A stretch of 64,000 nt of DNA from Palleronia sp. THAF1 (GCF_009363795.1 NZ_CP045420.1:1221001-1285000); one strand, 5' to 3'. Numbered from the stretch's first letter, positions 45,618-55,922 are shown. The notes: a model not told the origin generated them from the sequence alone. Translations and numbers: made by a program.

Positions 45618-47429
45618 TTACTCGACCGTGACGGACTTCGCCAAATTCCGCGGCTGGTCCACGTCGGTGCCCTTTGCCAACGCCGTGTGATAGGCCAAAA
45701 GCTGTGCGGGCACGGCGTACAGGATCGGGGCCCAGAGGTCCGGGCAGGCGGGCATCTCCAGCGTGGCCCAAGCGTCTGGCTCTGCCGCAAGGCCTTTCGC
45801 GTCCGAGACGAGAACCACCCGACCGCCCCGCGCCATCACTTCCTGCATGTTCGACACGGTCTTGCCGAATAGCGCATCCGACGGGGCGAAGGTGATGATC
45901 GGCACGGTGTCGTCGACCAGGGCGATGGGGCCGTGCTTCAACTCTCCGCTCGCATAACCTTCCGCGTGGATATAGCTGATTTCCTTCATCTTCAAAGCGC
46001 CTTCCAGCGCCAAAGGATACAGCGCACCGCGCCCAAGGAACAGGATGTCGCGCGCCTCAGACAGATCGCGCGCGATGTCTTCAATCTGTGTCTCGATATT
46101 CAGCGCTTGGCTGACAAGCGCGGGCACGCCGCCCAGTGCGTTTAGATGCGCGGCGAAGTCGTCCGCGCCCAGCGCCCCACGATCCAACCCGGCCTTCAGC
46201 GCCATCAGGCCAAGAACGGCCAGAGAGGTCGTGAAGGCTTTTGTCGAGGCGACCCCGATCTCGGCACCCGCATGGATCGGCAACGCCACGCGGCTGTCGC
46301 GCGCGATGGACGATCCGGGCACGTTGATGACGGACACGCAGAAGGCCGTATCCTTGGCGTAGCGCAACGCGGCCAGCGTATCGGCAGTCTCGCCCGACTG
46401 GCTGACGAAGATCGCCAGAACGCGCTCGTTCAGGGGCGGCTCGCGGTAGCGGAATTCGGATGCGATATCGATCTCCACCGGAATGCGGGCCAGCCGTTCG
46501 AACCAGTATTTCGCGACGTGGCAGGCGTAAGACCCGGTGCCGCAGGCCACCATGACGATCCGGTCGAAGGCGGTGAAGTCGATCGCACCTTCCAGGAAGG
46601 TGATAGTGCCGTCCTTGACGTAATACCTTAAGCAATCGTCGATCACGGCGGGCTGTTCGGCGATCTCCTTGGACATCCAATGCCGGTGGCCGCCCTTTTC
46701 CACGCGACCGGCGGTTTCCGCGATGCGGGTGACGGGGCGGTCGACCTCTTGGTCATTCTCGTCGAACACCGTGTAGCCGCTGCGCGACATGACGGCCCAA
46801 TCGCCTTCGTCCAGGTAGATCAGACGGTCGGACATGGGCGCCAGAGCGATGGCGTCCGATCCGACGAAGGCTTCCGTTCCGTTGTGGGCGATGGCCAGCG
46901 GCGATCCCCGGCGCGCGGCGATCATCAGGTCGGGGTGGTCGTCGAACAGGAACGCCAGTGCGAAGGCACCGTCCAGCCGCTTGAGCGTCTGGCGCACCGC
47001 CTCTACCGGTGACGCCCCGCCGTCGAGGAAGGACTGGCACAGCAAGGCAACGGTTTCGGTATCGGTGTCCGACTCCGCGCCGTAGTTCTTTGCGCGCAGC
47101 TCTTCGCGCAGGGCAGCGAAATTTTCGATGATCCCGTTATGAACCACCGCCACGGGGCCTGCGCGGTGGGGGTGTGCGTTCACCTCCGTCGGTTTTCCAT
47201 GTGTTGCCCAGCGCGTGTGTCCGATGCCGGATTTGCCGGGCAGGGGATGGTGCACAAGGTGGTCGGACAGGTTCACCAGCTTGCCCACCGCGCGGCGACG
47301 GTCCAGCGCGCCGTCGTGGATCGTGGCGATGCCAGCGCTGTCGTAGCCGCGATATTCCAAGCGGCGCAGGGCCTCCAGAATGATAGGAGAGACTTCGTGC
47401 TCCCCCAGAATGCCGACGATACCACACAT
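45618..47429 (-). CDS. glmS: Glutamine-fructose-6-phosphate aminotransferase (isomerizing)
   Basis: 603 residues. N-terminal Ntn glutaminase starts MCGIVGILGE with catalytic Cys2; RLEYRGYDSAGIA, GHTRWATHGKP and HNGIIENF are typical. Two SIS sugar-isomerase domains follow (about 285-420 and 455-590), with SQSGETADTLAALR and the C-terminal ARNLAKSVTVE-type ending (QPRNLAKSVTVE). It makes glucosamine-6-phosphate, the entry to peptidoglycan and LPS amino sugars. It starts one base after the glmU stop, so the two are translationally coupled. Confidence 0.98.
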   Translation of the reverse strand: MCGIVGILGEHEVSPIILEALRRLEYRGYDSAGIATIHDGALDRRRAVGKLVNLSDHLVHHPLPGKSGIGHTRWATHGKPTEVNAHPHRAGPVAVVHNGIIENFAALREELRAKNYGAESDTDTETVALLCQSFLDGGASPVEAVRQTLKRLDGAFALAFLFDDHPDLMIAARRGSPLAIAHNGTEAFVGSDAIALAPMSDRLIYLDEGDWAVMSRSGYTVFDENDQEVDRPVTRIAETAGRVEKGGHRHWMSKEIAEQPAVIDDCLRYYVKDGTITFLEGAIDFTAFDRIVMVACGTGSYACHVAKYWFERLARIPVEIDIASEFRYREPPLNERVLAIFVSQSGETADTLAALRYAKDTAFCVSVINVPGSSIARDSRVALPIHAGAEIGVASTKAFTTSLAVLGLMALKAGLDRGALGADDFAAHLNALGGVPALVSQALNIETQIEDIARDLSEARDILFLGRGALYPLALEGALKMKEISYIHAEGYASGELKHGPIALVDDTVPIITFAPSDALFGKTVSNMQEVMARGGRVVLVSDAKGLAAEPDAWATLEMPACPDLWAPILYAVPAQLLAYHTALAKGTDVDQPRNLAKSVTVE

Positions 47430-47430
47430 G

Positions 47431-48780
47431 TCAGTTGGTCCTTTTCGCCTTGGCCGCTTTCAGCGAGGCCATCAGTCGTTTCGCGAAGCCGTCTTTAGTG
47501 ACCTGCTTCGCGCGGCCCAGTCCCAGCGCGCCGTCGGGCACGTCATTGGTGATCACGCTGCCCGATCCGGTCATGGCGTCGTCGCCCACGCGCACGGGGG
47601 CGACCAGCATGGTGCTGGACCCAATGAACGCCCGCTCGCCGATTTCGGTGCGGTGCTTGAAGACCCCGTCGTAGTTGCAGGTCACGGTGCCTGCGCCAAT
47701 GTTGGCCTTCGCCCCCACAGTCGCGTCGCCCACGTAGGACAGGTGGTTCACCTTCGCGCCTTCGCCGATTTCGGCGGATTTGATTTCCACGAAGTTGCCG
47801 ATCTTGGCATCATTGCCCAATTCCGCACCGGGGCGCAGACGGGCGTAGGGGCCAACGACGGCGCGCGCGCCGACATGGCAGCCTTCCAGATGGCTGAACG
47901 CCCGGATCTGCGCATCCGACTCAACCGTGACGCCGGGTCCGAAGACGATGTGCGGCTCGATGACGGCATCGCGTCCAAGGTGGGTGTCGTATGCGAAGAA
48001 CACCGTTTCCGGCGCCGTCATCGTGACACCGTCGTCCACCGCTTCGGCGCGGCGGCGGTCTTGGAAAATGGCTTCCGCACGGGCGAGTTCGGCGCGGGTG
48101 TTGATGCCCATCGTCTCTGCCTCGGGACAGGTGACGGCAGCGCAATGCAGACCGCGCGCCCGCGCAATGCCGACGATGTCGGTCAGGTAGTATTCACCCG
48201 ATGCGTTGTCGTTGCCGACCGCGTCGATCAGATCGAACAGCGTGGCCGCGTCGGCGCAGATGACGCCGGAGTTGCATAGTGTGATCGCGCGCTCGGCCTC
48301 TGTCGCGTCCTTGAACTCGACGATCCGCTCCAATGTGCCGTCCTCGACGACCAGCCGCCCATAGCGGCCCGGATCGGCCGCCTCGAACCCCAGAACAACG
48401 ACCGCTGCGCCGCCCGCGCGCGCCGCTGCCATCCGCGACAGGGTTTCGGGTCGGATGAACGGCGTATCGCCATACAGGACGAAGGCATCACCCTCAGCGC
48501 CCTTCAGCGCATCACAGGCCTGCGCAACCGCATGGGCGGTGCCAAGCTGTTCGGTCTGGTGAGCGATGCGGATGTCGGGATCGTAGTTGGCGGCTTCGGC
48601 CTGCACGGCATCCCCGCCATGCCCCACGACCAGCACGCGGGTTTCAGGCTCCAGCGTTTCACCAGCGGTCAAGGCGTGGACAAACAAAGGCGCATGACCC
48701 ACGCGGTGCAGCACCTTGGGCAGTTCGGACTTCATGCGAGAGCCTTGGCCGGCGGCGAGGACGATCAGATGCGCGGGCAT
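47431..48780 (-). CDS. glmU: Bifunctional N-acetylglucosamine-1-phosphate uridyltransferase/glucosamine-1-phosphate acetyltransferase
   Basis: 449 residues from the ATG at 48780, with GGAAGGAAAGG upstream. The N-terminal nucleotidyltransferase begins LIVLAAGQGSRMKSELPKVLH and includes LYGDTPFI. The C-terminal half is a left-handed beta helix of hexapeptide repeats (about residues 245-430), with the acetyl-CoA region NYDGVFKHRTEIGERAFIGS. It produces UDP-GlcNAc from the GlmS/GlmM product. It forms a glmU-glmS operon and is divergent from gph. Confidence 0.97.
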   Translation of the reverse strand: MPAHLIVLAAGQGSRMKSELPKVLHRVGHAPLFVHALTAGETLEPETRVLVVGHGGDAVQAEAANYDPDIRIAHQTEQLGTAHAVAQACDALKGAEGDAFVLYGDTPFIRPETLSRMAAARAGGAAVVVLGFEAADPGRYGRLVVEDGTLERIVEFKDATEAERAITLCNSGVICADAATLFDLIDAVGNDNASGEYYLTDIVGIARARGLHCAAVTCPEAETMGINTRAELARAEAIFQDRRRAEAVDDGVTMTAPETVFFAYDTHLGRDAVIEPHIVFGPGVTVESDAQIRAFSHLEGCHVGARAVVGPYARLRPGAELGNDAKIGNFVEIKSAEIGEGAKVNHLSYVGDATVGAKANIGAGTVTCNYDGVFKHRTEIGERAFIGSSTMLVAPVRVGDDAMTGSGSVITNDVPDGALGLGRAKQVTKDGFAKRLMASLKAAKAKRTN

Positions 48781-48871
48781 GGGGGCCTTTCCTTCCGTTT
48801 CGCGTCCGTCTACCCGATCCTTGGCCGCGCGCAAGCGTCGCGCCTTCACTGCAGGTTACGCAAGGTTACAT

Positions 48872-49537
48872 ATGATGCGCACGGTGGTCTTCGATCTGGA
48901 CGGCACATTGGTGGACACGTCGGGCGACCTGATCGCCGCGGCCAACAGCTGTTTCCGTGCACGCGGATTGGGTGACGTGCTGGACCCGGTAGCGGATGCG
49001 GGCATCGCGTTCCGGGGTGGACGGGCGATGCTGCGAGAGGGCTTCGCGCGGACGGGTGCGGGTGGAGAGGCAGAGGTGGACGCCGATTATGACGCGCTGC
49101 TGGCCGCCTATGGCGACTCCATCGCCGTGCATTCGCGCGCCTATGAAGGCGCGTGGTCGGCGGTGGAGACCCTGAAGCAGCGCGGCTTCGTGGTGGCGAT
49201 CTGCACGAACAAGCCCGAAGGGCTGGCGCGGCAGTTGATGGATGAATTGGGCACCGCCCATGTGCTGCCGACGCTGATCGGCGCGGATACGCTTACAGTC
49301 CGCAAACCCGATCCGGCGCCTTTGTTGCGCGCCATCGAACTGGCGGGCGGTGAGGCGGGGCGTGCGCTGCTGATCGGCGACACCGATACCGACGCCAAGA
49401 CTGCGCGGGCGGCGGGTGTGGGGCTTGTGCTAGTCGGCTTCGGGCCGGAAGGGGACGCCATAGCGCGGCTGGAGCCGGACGCGATGATGCGCCACTTCGA
49501 TGACCTGCCCGATCTGGCGGAACGGATGTTGGGGTAG
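48872..49537 (+). CDS. gph: HAD-family phosphoglycolate phosphatase-like hydrolase
   Basis: 221 residues from ATG 48872 (48875 also possible), with AAGG ten bases upstream. HAD motifs: FDLDGTLVDTSGD (Asp nucleophile), ICTNKPEGLA, VRKPDPAPLL and LIGDTDTDAKTARAAG. The cap domain type and length match Gph, which clears 2-phosphoglycolate produced by DNA repair or photorespiration. Substrate assignment rests on similarity; related pyrophosphatases share these motifs. Confidence 0.9.
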   Translation: MMRTVVFDLDGTLVDTSGDLIAAANSCFRARGLGDVLDPVADAGIAFRGGRAMLREGFARTGAGGEAEVDADYDALLAAYGDSIAVHSRAYEGAWSAVETLKQRGFVVAICTNKPEGLARQLMDELGTAHVLPTLIGADTLTVRKPDPAPLLRAIELAGGEAGRALLIGDTDTDAKTARAAGVGLVLVGFGPEGDAIARLEPDAMMRHFDDLPDLAERMLG

Positions 49538-49582
49538 GCAGTCCCTTCCAAGGATTGCGATGAAACCTGTGCAAGACTTGTC

Positions 49583-50122
49583 CTACTGCATGCCGACGAT
49601 GACCCGGAACTGATCCACGGCCCCCGCCGCGACCTCCTGATCGTAGCGCAATCCGACACGAGCCGAGAACAGGCGGACCGGCACGTCGAACACGTGATCC
49701 ACCCGACCCGATGCCGCGTCCTGCGCTGCGTAGGCTGCATCTTGCAGCGCGGCGTAGTCAGGCGGCGCTGGTCCAAGTCGCGTCAGATCATAGGGATCGC
49801 CCGCATCCCCGCGATGTCCGATCCGCCAGACACGCCGACCGCCCCGCCAAAAGGCGCAGGAGCTGTGCATCGACGTCTCGTTCACGCGCAGGACAAGCGC
49901 GTCGGCGTCTCTAGACAGCTCGGGAAGTGTGAATTGCTCGGCCACGTCGGCGATCACCAAGTCTTCGAACCACGCGACGGACCAGCCCGTCGCGCCGACC
50001 CGTGCAGCCCAATCGTCACCATCCGGCTGCGTGTCCTCGGTACGGAGAACGTCGCAATCCAGCCCGGAGATCAGGCGCTCGACAGGCACGGTCGCGGCGA
50101 TCAGGCAGATACGAAATCCCAT
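49583..50122 (-). CDS. Protein of unknown function
   Basis: 179 residues from ATG 50122 ([20 protein letters not shown]). Segments such as [41 protein letters not shown] and [20 protein letters not shown] show a mixed alpha/beta pattern without a named domain. No signal peptide. It lies between gph (convergent) and the isovaleryl-CoA dehydrogenase operon (divergent). The upstream extension to 50197 is not used because it overlaps the divergent leader. Confidence 0.75.
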   Translation of the reverse strand: MGFRICLIAATVPVERLISGLDCDVLRTEDTQPDGDDWAARVGATGWSVAWFEDLVIADVAEQFTLPELSRDADALVLRVNETSMHSSCAFWRGGRRVWRIGHRGDAGDPYDLTRLGPAPPDYAALQDAAYAAQDAASGRVDHVFDVPVRLFSARVGLRYDQEVAAGAVDQFRVIVGMQ

Positions 50123-50211
50123 GGCGACACTTGGCCCCGTGTTCGCAGCCCGGTCAACCGATTGCCAATCCCGCCCGGCGCGATACCGTAGGTACAAAGG
50201 GGAGGACCACC

Positions 50212-51375
50212 ATGTTCACGGCATCCTTGACGTTCGATCTTGGCGAGGACATCAACGCGCTGCGCGAGATGGTGCACCGCTGGGCGCAGGAAAGCCTGAA
50301 GCCGCGCGCCGCCGAGATCGACAGGAGCAACGAGATGCCCGCCGACCTGTGGCCGGAGATGGGTGGATTGGGGCTTTTGGGGATCACCGCGCCGGAAGCG
50401 GACGGCGGCGCTGGGATGGGATATCTGGCGCATGTGGTTGCCGTGGAAGAAATCGCGCGGGCCAGTGCAAGCGTCTCTCTGTCTTACGGCGCGCATTCCA
50501 ACCTGTGCGTGAATCAGATCGCGCTGAACGGCAGTGCCGAACAGAAGGCGCGCTACCTGCCCAAGCTGATCTCTGGCGAAAACGTCGGCGCTTTGGCCAT
50601 GTCAGAGGCGGGATCGGGATCGGATGTCGTCTCGATGCGGCTGAAGGCGGATAAGCGGAATGATCACTACCGACTGTCGGGCACGAAATACTGGATCACC
50701 AACGGCCCGGATGCGGACACGCTGGTCGTCTACGCCAAGACGGACGCCGACGCCGGGACCAAGGGCATCACCGCCTTCCTGATCGAGAAGACGATGACCG
50801 GCTTCACCACCTCGGCCCACTTTGACAAGCTGGGCATGCGTGGCTCGAACACCGCAGAGCTGATCTTCGACGACGTGGAAGTCCCGTTTGAAAACGTGCT
50901 GGGCGAAGAGGGCGGTGGCGTGCGCGTCCTGATGTCTGGTCTCGACTACGAACGCGTGGTCCTGTCGGGCATCGGGCTGGGCATCATGGCCGCCGCGATG
51001 GATGAGATCATGCCGTATCTGGCCGAGCGCAAGCAGTTCGGGAAGCCCATCGGGTCTTTCCAGCTGATGCAGGGCAAGATCGCGGATATCTACACCAAGA
51101 TGAACAGCGCACGGGCCTATGTGTACGAGGTCGCGAAGGCGTGTGATGCGGGGCGTGTGACCCGTGCGGATGCGGCGGCCTGCGTGCTCTATGCGTCAGA
51201 AGAGGCGATGACCGTCGCGCACCAGGCTGTTCAGGCGATGGGCGGGGCAGGCTTCATGAACGACACGGTGGTCAGTCGGCTGTTCCGGGACGCCAAGCTG
51301 ATGGAGATCGGCGCGGGCACATCGGAAATCCGCCGGATGCTGATCGGGCGTGAACTGATGGGCGCTATGGGATGA
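50212..51375 (+). CDS. ivd: Isovaleryl-CoA dehydrogenase
   Basis: 387 residues from the ATG at 50212, preceded by AAGGGGAGGA. Acyl-CoA dehydrogenase fold: [34 protein letters not shown] and the C-terminal [25 protein letters not shown]. Glu247 in [14 protein letters not shown] sits where isovaleryl-CoA dehydrogenase places its catalytic base, in a different helix from short- and medium-chain enzymes. It oxidises isovaleryl-CoA to 3-methylcrotonyl-CoA in leucine breakdown. It overlaps the next gene by four bases and begins the leucine catabolism operon. Confidence 0.95.
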   Translation: MFTASLTFDLGEDINALREMVHRWAQESLKPRAAEIDRSNEMPADLWPEMGGLGLLGITAPEADGGAGMGYLAHVVAVEEIARASASVSLSYGAHSNLCVNQIALNGSAEQKARYLPKLISGENVGALAMSEAGSGSDVVSMRLKADKRNDHYRLSGTKYWITNGPDADTLVVYAKTDADAGTKGITAFLIEKTMTGFTTSAHFDKLGMRGSNTAELIFDDVEVPFENVLGEEGGGVRVLMSGLDYERVVLSGIGLGIMAAAMDEIMPYLAERKQFGKPIGSFQLMQGKIADIYTKMNSARAYVYEVAKACDAGRVTRADAAACVLYASEEAMTVAHQAVQAMGGAGFMNDTVVSRLFRDAKLMEIGAGTSEIRRMLIGRELMGAMG

Positions 51376-51911
51376 CCGGTATGCGGTGGGTTCGAGTACT
51401 TGCGAGAGTACAGAGCATGGGCTTGGGGCTACTGGTCTTGGCCGGGCCTGCGTTGGCGGATCGGCCTTATCCGGAACAGTATCTGCTAGTGTTTGAGGCT
51501 TGCGTGACCGACGCGACGGCCGACCAATTGATGCAGTGCGTGGGCGACGCCGCGAGCGCTTGCATGGAGGCCGAGCCTGACGGTCAGACCACCTTCGGCA
51601 TGACGGCCTGCATGATGATCGAGGCCGGTTTCTGGGATGACCGTCTGAACGCTATGTGGCCGGATGTTCAGGCCGCCGTGCGGGCCGATGATGCCGCTGA
51701 AGCCGGGATCGCGGAGGGCGCATTCGCCCAGCGCGCAGAGGCGCTTTTGACGGCGCAGCGTGCGTGGATCGCCTTCCGGGACGCGGAATGCGCTTTGGAC
51801 TACGCGCTGTGGGGTGCGGGCTCCATGCGCTCTATCGCTGCAGCATCCTGCAAGCTGGACATGACAGCGGCGCGTGTTCAGCGGTTGCAAACCCTACTGG
51901 AGCCTATGTGA
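51372..51911 (+). CDS. DUF1311 (LprI-like) exported protein 1
   Basis: 179 residues beginning at an ATGA overlap with ivd. A signal sequence ([23 protein letters not shown]) is followed by a Cys-rich protein: [32 protein letters not shown] and the DUF1311 core [26 protein letters not shown]1311 includes lysozyme-inhibitor LprI; this one is probably periplasmic with disulfides. It is followed by a paralogue at a TGATG junction. A role in leucine catabolism is unlikely despite the operon. Confidence 0.82.
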   Translation: MTGMRWVRVLARVQSMGLGLLVLAGPALADRPYPEQYLLVFEACVTDATADQLMQCVGDAASACMEAEPDGQTTFGMTACMMIEAGFWDDRLNAMWPDVQAAVRADDAAEAGIAEGAFAQRAEALLTAQRAWIAFRDAECALDYALWGAGSMRSIAAASCKLDMTAARVQRLQTLLEPM

Positions 51912-52387
51912 TGCGTTGGATCGCGATAGTTTTGGCGGTGTCCGTATGGGACGCGCCCGCGACCGCGCAGGAGCCGGTCATCGATCATTCGATTGTCGAA
52001 AGCTGTCAGGCCGATGGCTCTTCGCTTTCCTGTATCGGGACCTCGGCAGAGCACTGCATCGAAACGGGCGGGGGCTCGCAGGTGGCCTACGGCTACTGTT
52101 ATGGCGCGGAACTGGATTACTGGGATGACCAGTTGAACCGGGTCTATGCCGAGGCTGTAGATGCGGCGCGCGCCGTCGATGCCTCGGGATTTGTGCCGCC
52201 CATTGGCGTCGAAAGCCTGCGCGAGATGCAGCGGGCATGGATCACCTACCGGGACGCGCGGTGCGAACTGGTCGGACTGTCCTATGGGGGCGGCACGGGG
52301 GCTGGTCCCGGCGGGACCGAGTGCCGGATGCGCGCGACCGCCGAGCAGGTCTTTGTCCTGCGCGACCTGCGCGACCGGCTGAACTAG
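51911..52387 (+). CDS. DUF1311 (LprI-like) exported protein 2
   Basis: 158 residues from ATG 51911, overlapping the previous stop by one base. Signal peptide [20 protein letters not shown]. Its DUF1311 core SLREMQRAWITYRDARCELV and LDYWDDQLNRVYAEAVDAAR align with its upstream neighbour, as do Cys positions, indicating tandem duplication with strong divergence. It has a Gly-rich loop (SYGGGTGAGPGGTECRM). Likely periplasmic; function unknown. Confidence 0.84.
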   Translation: MRWIAIVLAVSVWDAPATAQEPVIDHSIVESCQADGSSLSCIGTSAEHCIETGGGSQVAYGYCYGAELDYWDDQLNRVYAEAVDAARAVDASGFVPPIGVESLREMQRAWITYRDARCELVGLSYGGGTGAGPGGTECRMRATAEQVFVLRDLRDRLN

Positions 52388-52390
52388 CGC

Positions 52391-52678
52391 ATGCGTCCGG
52401 TCCTGTGGCTTCCTGTGTTGCTCGTGTGTGTGCTCGCCGCTGTCTACGGCCTGCGGTTGCGCGCGCCCGATATGGGTGAGGCGATCGAGCGCGTCGCGCG
52501 GCTTCATGCGGATCGCGTGCCCGGCGCGAAGGCGTCAGATTGTGCCGCGACGCCGGGGGACGGGAATGCGTGGCTGGTCGTGGCCTGCGGTGATGCGGTG
52601 CGCACGGTCTACCGCCTCGACCGGAGTGGGCGTGTCATCGCGCGACAGGCGATGGACGGCCCCGGTGCGGGGCTGTAG
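52391..52678 (+). CDS. Small membrane-anchored or exported protein of unknown function
   Basis: 95 residues. A hydrophobic N-terminal segment (VLWLPVLLVCVLAAVYGLRL) is followed by a soluble part with RLHADRVPGAKASDCAATPGDG and WLVVACGDAVRTVYRLDRSG; the two Cys may pair. It lies three bases after the second DUF1311 gene and just ahead of the acyl-CoA synthetase gene, so it belongs to the same transcript. No family recognised. Confidence 0.7.
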   Translation: MRPVLWLPVLLVCVLAAVYGLRLRAPDMGEAIERVARLHADRVPGAKASDCAATPGDGNAWLVVACGDAVRTVYRLDRSGRVIARQAMDGPGAGL

Positions 52679-52687
52679 CGTTTGCCC

Positions 52688-54238
52688 ATGTTGACCCGCC
52701 GCCCTTACGACGTGCTCTACGATAGGTTCCGCTGGGACCTGCCCGCGGCGATGAACATGGCGCATCAGGCCTGCGATGGCTGGGCCGCGACCGAACCCGA
52801 TCGGATCGCCATCATCGATTTGTCGGGCGGTATCCGGCGCGAGGTGACGTATCGCCAACTGTGGCACCTCTCGCGTCGGGTCGAAGCCGCTTTGATGCAG
52901 AAGGGCATTCGTCCGACCGACCGGGTAGGCGTGCTGCTGTCCCAACGTCCCCTGTGTGCCGCCGCGCATCTGGCGTGCTGGCGGATGGGCGCGATCTCTG
53001 TGCCGCTGTTCAAGCTCTTCGGTCGCGATGGGTTGATGACCCGGCTGGAAGACGCAGGCGCGGGCGTCGTGGTCACCGATCAGGAAGGGCAGGCGGCGCT
53101 GCAAGGTTCTGGAATCGGCTGCATCACCCGCGCGACCTTGCCTGAAGCCCGCGCAGCATCCAGCGCCGCGCCCGAGTTCGATCCCGACCATCCGGCTGTG
53201 CTGATCTATACCTCTGGTACCACGGGGGCGCCGAAAGGCGCGCTGCATGGCCATCGCGTGCTGACCGGCCATCTGCCAGGTGTGGAAATGAGCCACGATT
53301 ACCTTGGCCAGCGCGGCGATGTGATCTGGACGCCCGCCGACTGGGCGTGGATCGGGGGCCTGTTCGATGTGCTGATGCCGGGCCTTGCGCTGGGTGTGCC
53401 GGTCGTCGCGGCGCGATCGCCGAAATTCACCGTCGATGATGCCGTGCGGATCTGTGCTGAAGGCGGCGTGCGCAACGTGTTCTTCCCGCCGACCGTGCTG
53501 CGTATGATGAAGGCAACCGACGTTTCGATCCCGAACCTGCGGTCGGTCGCGTCGGGCGGCGAACCTCTGGGGGCAGAGATGCTCGCATGGGGTCGTCGCG
53601 CGCTGGGCGTGACGATCAACGAGTTCTACGGCCAGACCGAGTGCAACATGATCGCGGCCTCCTCTGGCGAGATGTTCAAGGCCGTGCCCGGCACCATCGG
53701 CCGTGCGGTGCCGGGGCACAAGCTGGCGGTGCTGGATGACGACGGCGTGCCGACCGACGGTGAGGGAGATATCGCCGTGGCGCGTGGTTCGGCGTCTATG
53801 ATGCTGGAATACTGGCGCAAGCCGAAGGAGACGGAGGCCAAGTTCAAGGGGCGCTGGATGCTGACCGGCGACCGGGGCATCTGGGAGGGCGACCATCTGC
53901 GTTTTCTGGGGCGCGAGGACGATGTGATCGCCTCTGGCGGCTACCGGATCGGACCGTCTGAGATTGAGGATTGCTTGTTGACGCACGATGCCGTGGCGAC
54001 CGTGGGTGTGGTCGGCAAGCCCGATGCGGTGCGCGGCCAGATCGTGAAAGCCTATGTGGTGCTGAAGGACGGAGTGGAGGGCGGCGATGCGCTGGCAGCC
54101 GAACTGCAAACGATGGTGCGCGAACGGGTGTCGGCCCACGTCTACCCGCGCGAGGTGGCGTTCCTGGAGGCGCTCCCAATGACAGTGACGGGCAAGGTTA
54201 TCCGCAGCGCGCTGCGCGAGCGGGCGGCGCGGGAATGA
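52688..54238 (+). CDS. Acyl-CoA synthetase (AMP-forming)
   Basis: 516 residues from ATG 52688; a TTG two codons upstream is less likely. AMP-binding enzyme motifs: IYTSGTTGAPKGALHGH (P-loop), FYGQTECNMI, LTGDRGIWEGDHL and LGREDDVIASGGYRIG, and the catalytic C-terminal Lys in MTVTGKVIRSALRER. It activates a short- or medium-chain carboxylate to its CoA ester. Within the ivd-mcc operon it could activate isovalerate or acetoacetate, but this is inferred. A dispersed palindromic repeat follows its stop. Confidence 0.92.
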   Translation: MLTRRPYDVLYDRFRWDLPAAMNMAHQACDGWAATEPDRIAIIDLSGGIRREVTYRQLWHLSRRVEAALMQKGIRPTDRVGVLLSQRPLCAAAHLACWRMGAISVPLFKLFGRDGLMTRLEDAGAGVVVTDQEGQAALQGSGIGCITRATLPEARAASSAAPEFDPDHPAVLIYTSGTTGAPKGALHGHRVLTGHLPGVEMSHDYLGQRGDVIWTPADWAWIGGLFDVLMPGLALGVPVVAARSPKFTVDDAVRICAEGGVRNVFFPPTVLRMMKATDVSIPNLRSVASGGEPLGAEMLAWGRRALGVTINEFYGQTECNMIAASSGEMFKAVPGTIGRAVPGHKLAVLDDDGVPTDGEGDIAVARGSASMMLEYWRKPKETEAKFKGRWMLTGDRGIWEGDHLRFLGREDDVIASGGYRIGPSEIEDCLLTHDAVATVGVVGKPDAVRGQIVKAYVVLKDGVEGGDALAAELQTMVRERVSAHVYPREVAFLEALPMTVTGKVIRSALRERAARE

Positions 54239-54302
54239 GGGGGAGGGGGGGCTCTGCCCCCGCGCTGGCGCGCGTCCCCGAGGTATTTTTGGAACGATGA
54301 AG
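54239..54302 (+). repeat. Dispersed palindromic repeat, copy 2
   Basis: GGGGGC-TCT-GCCCCC hairpin followed by GCGC-rich spacer, CCCGAGGTATTTT, two variable bases and GAACGATGAAG (ending 54302). It shares 24 of 26 tail bases with the copy at 6651-6676. Here it lies inside an operon between the acyl-CoA synthetase and MCC beta genes, 16 bases before the next ATG. Confidence 0.8.
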
Positions 54303-54317
54303 CATGGGGTGGCTTGA

Positions 54318-55922
54318 ATGAAGCTGCAATCGCAGGTCCTGACGGGGTCCGAGACCTATCGCGCCAATCGCGCCGCGCATCTGGACGCGTTGGACGTGGT
54401 GCAACAGGCCGCCGCGCTGGCGATGGAGGGCGGCGGCGAGCGGTCTCGCGCGCGTCATCTGAAGCGCGGCAAGATGCTGCCACGTGACCGGGTGGCCGGT
54501 GTGCTCGATCCGGGATCGCCGTTTCTGGAAGTGGGTCTGACGGCAGCGCACGACATGTACGACGGAGCTGCTCCAGCGGCAGGGGCCATCGCGGGCGTAG
54601 GCTACGTTTCCGGACGGTTGTGCATGGTGCTGGCCAACGATGCCACGGTGAAGGGCGGCACCTACTATCCGGTCACGGTCAAGAAGCACCTGCGCGCGCA
54701 GGAGATCGCGGAAGAGAACCGGCTGCCGTGCATTTACCTGGTGGATTCGGGCGGCGCGAACCTGCCGCAGCAGGACGAGGTTTTCCCAGACCGCGACCAT
54801 TTCGGACGCATCTTCTACAATCAAGCGCGGATGAGTGCGGCCGGGATTGCGCAGATCGCGGTCGTCATGGGGTCTTGCACGGCGGGCGGGGCCTACGTGC
54901 CTGCCATGTCGGACGTGACGATCATCGTAAAGGAGCAGGGCACTATTTTCCTGGCCGGGCCGCCCCTGGTGAAGATGGCGCTGGGCGAGGAGATCGACGC
55001 CGAGTCGTTGGGCGGTGGCGATGTGCACACACGCCTGTCCGGCGTGGCGGATTACCTGGCCGAGGACGATGCGCATGCTTTGGCCATCGCACGCGAGGCG
55101 GTCGCGTCGCTGGGGCCCGTGCCTGATGGTGGTCTGCAGTGGCAGGCGGCGGAAGACCCGGCCTACGACCCCGAAGAGATCCTTGGCGCCGTACCTGCGT
55201 CGCTGACCACCCCCTACGATGTGCGTGAGGTCATCGCGCGGATTGTCGACGGCTCTCGGTTCGACGAGTTCAAGGCGCGCTTCGGTGAGACGCTCGTGAC
55301 GGGTTTCGCGCATGTCATGGGCTGCCCCGTGGGTATCATCGCGAACAACGGCGTGTTGTTTTCGGACAGTGCTCAGAAAGGCGCGCATTTCATCGAGCTG
55401 TGTTCCCAGCGACGTATTCCGTTGGTTTTCTTGCAGAACATCACCGGCTTCATGGTGGGCCGCGACGCAGAGGCGGGTGGGATCGCGCGGCATGGGGCAA
55501 AGATGGTGACGGCGGTGTCCACCACCTCGGTGCCGAAGATCACGATGCTGATCGGCGGCTCTTACGGCGCGGGCAACTACGGGATGGCCGGGCGGGCCTA
55601 TTCGCCGCGCTTCCTGTGGTCTTGGCCGAACAGCCGCATCGCGACCATGGGCGCGCCGCAGGCCGCCGGGGTGCTGGCCTCGGTCAAGCGCACGGCGCTG
55701 GAGGCGCGGGGCGAGACGTGGTCCGACGAAGATGAGGCCACCTTCAAGGATCCGATCCGCCAGCAGTTCGAAACGCAGTCGCACCCGCTTTATGCCAGCG
55801 CCCGGCTGTGGGACGACGGCTGCATCGACCCCCGAAAGGCGCGCGCGGTTCTGGCCCTGTCCCTGCGCGCCGCGACCAACGCCCCGATAGAGGAGACGCG
55901 CTTCGGCGTGTTCCGCATGTGA
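54318..55922 (+). CDS. Methylcrotonyl-CoA carboxylase, carboxyltransferase (beta) subunit
   Basis: 534 residues. Carboxyltransferase domains with [86 protein letters not shown] and [21 protein letters not shown], which match MCC beta rather than propionyl-CoA carboxylase. With the biotin subunit encoded 1.4 kb downstream it carboxylates 3-methylcrotonyl-CoA to 3-methylglutaconyl-CoA. The next gene overlaps by one base (TGATG). Confidence 0.95.
   Translation: MKLQSQVLTGSETYRANRAAHLDALDVVQQAAALAMEGGGERSRARHLKRGKMLPRDRVAGVLDPGSPFLEVGLTAAHDMYDGAAPAAGAIAGVGYVSGRLCMVLANDATVKGGTYYPVTVKKHLRAQEIAEENRLPCIYLVDSGGANLPQQDEVFPDRDHFGRIFYNQARMSAAGIAQIAVVMGSCTAGGAYVPAMSDVTIIVKEQGTIFLAGPPLVKMALGEEIDAESLGGGDVHTRLSGVADYLAEDDAHALAIAREAVASLGPVPDGGLQWQAAEDPAYDPEEILGAVPASLTTPYDVREVIARIVDGSRFDEFKARFGETLVTGFAHVMGCPVGIIANNGVLFSDSAQKGAHFIELCSQRRIPLVFLQNITGFMVGRDAEAGGIARHGAKMVTAVSTTSVPKITMLIGGSYGAGNYGMAGRAYSPRFLWSWPNSRIATMGAPQAAGVLASVKRTALEARGETWSDEDEATFKDPIRQQFETQSHPLYASARLWDDGCIDPRKARAVLALSLRAATNAPIEETRFGVFRM

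Noticed and set aside
49694-50191. Forward-strand frame opposite the unknown 179-residue gene
   Set aside because: Its amino-acid composition is typical of an antisense shadow, and the reverse-strand frame has the more natural sequence.
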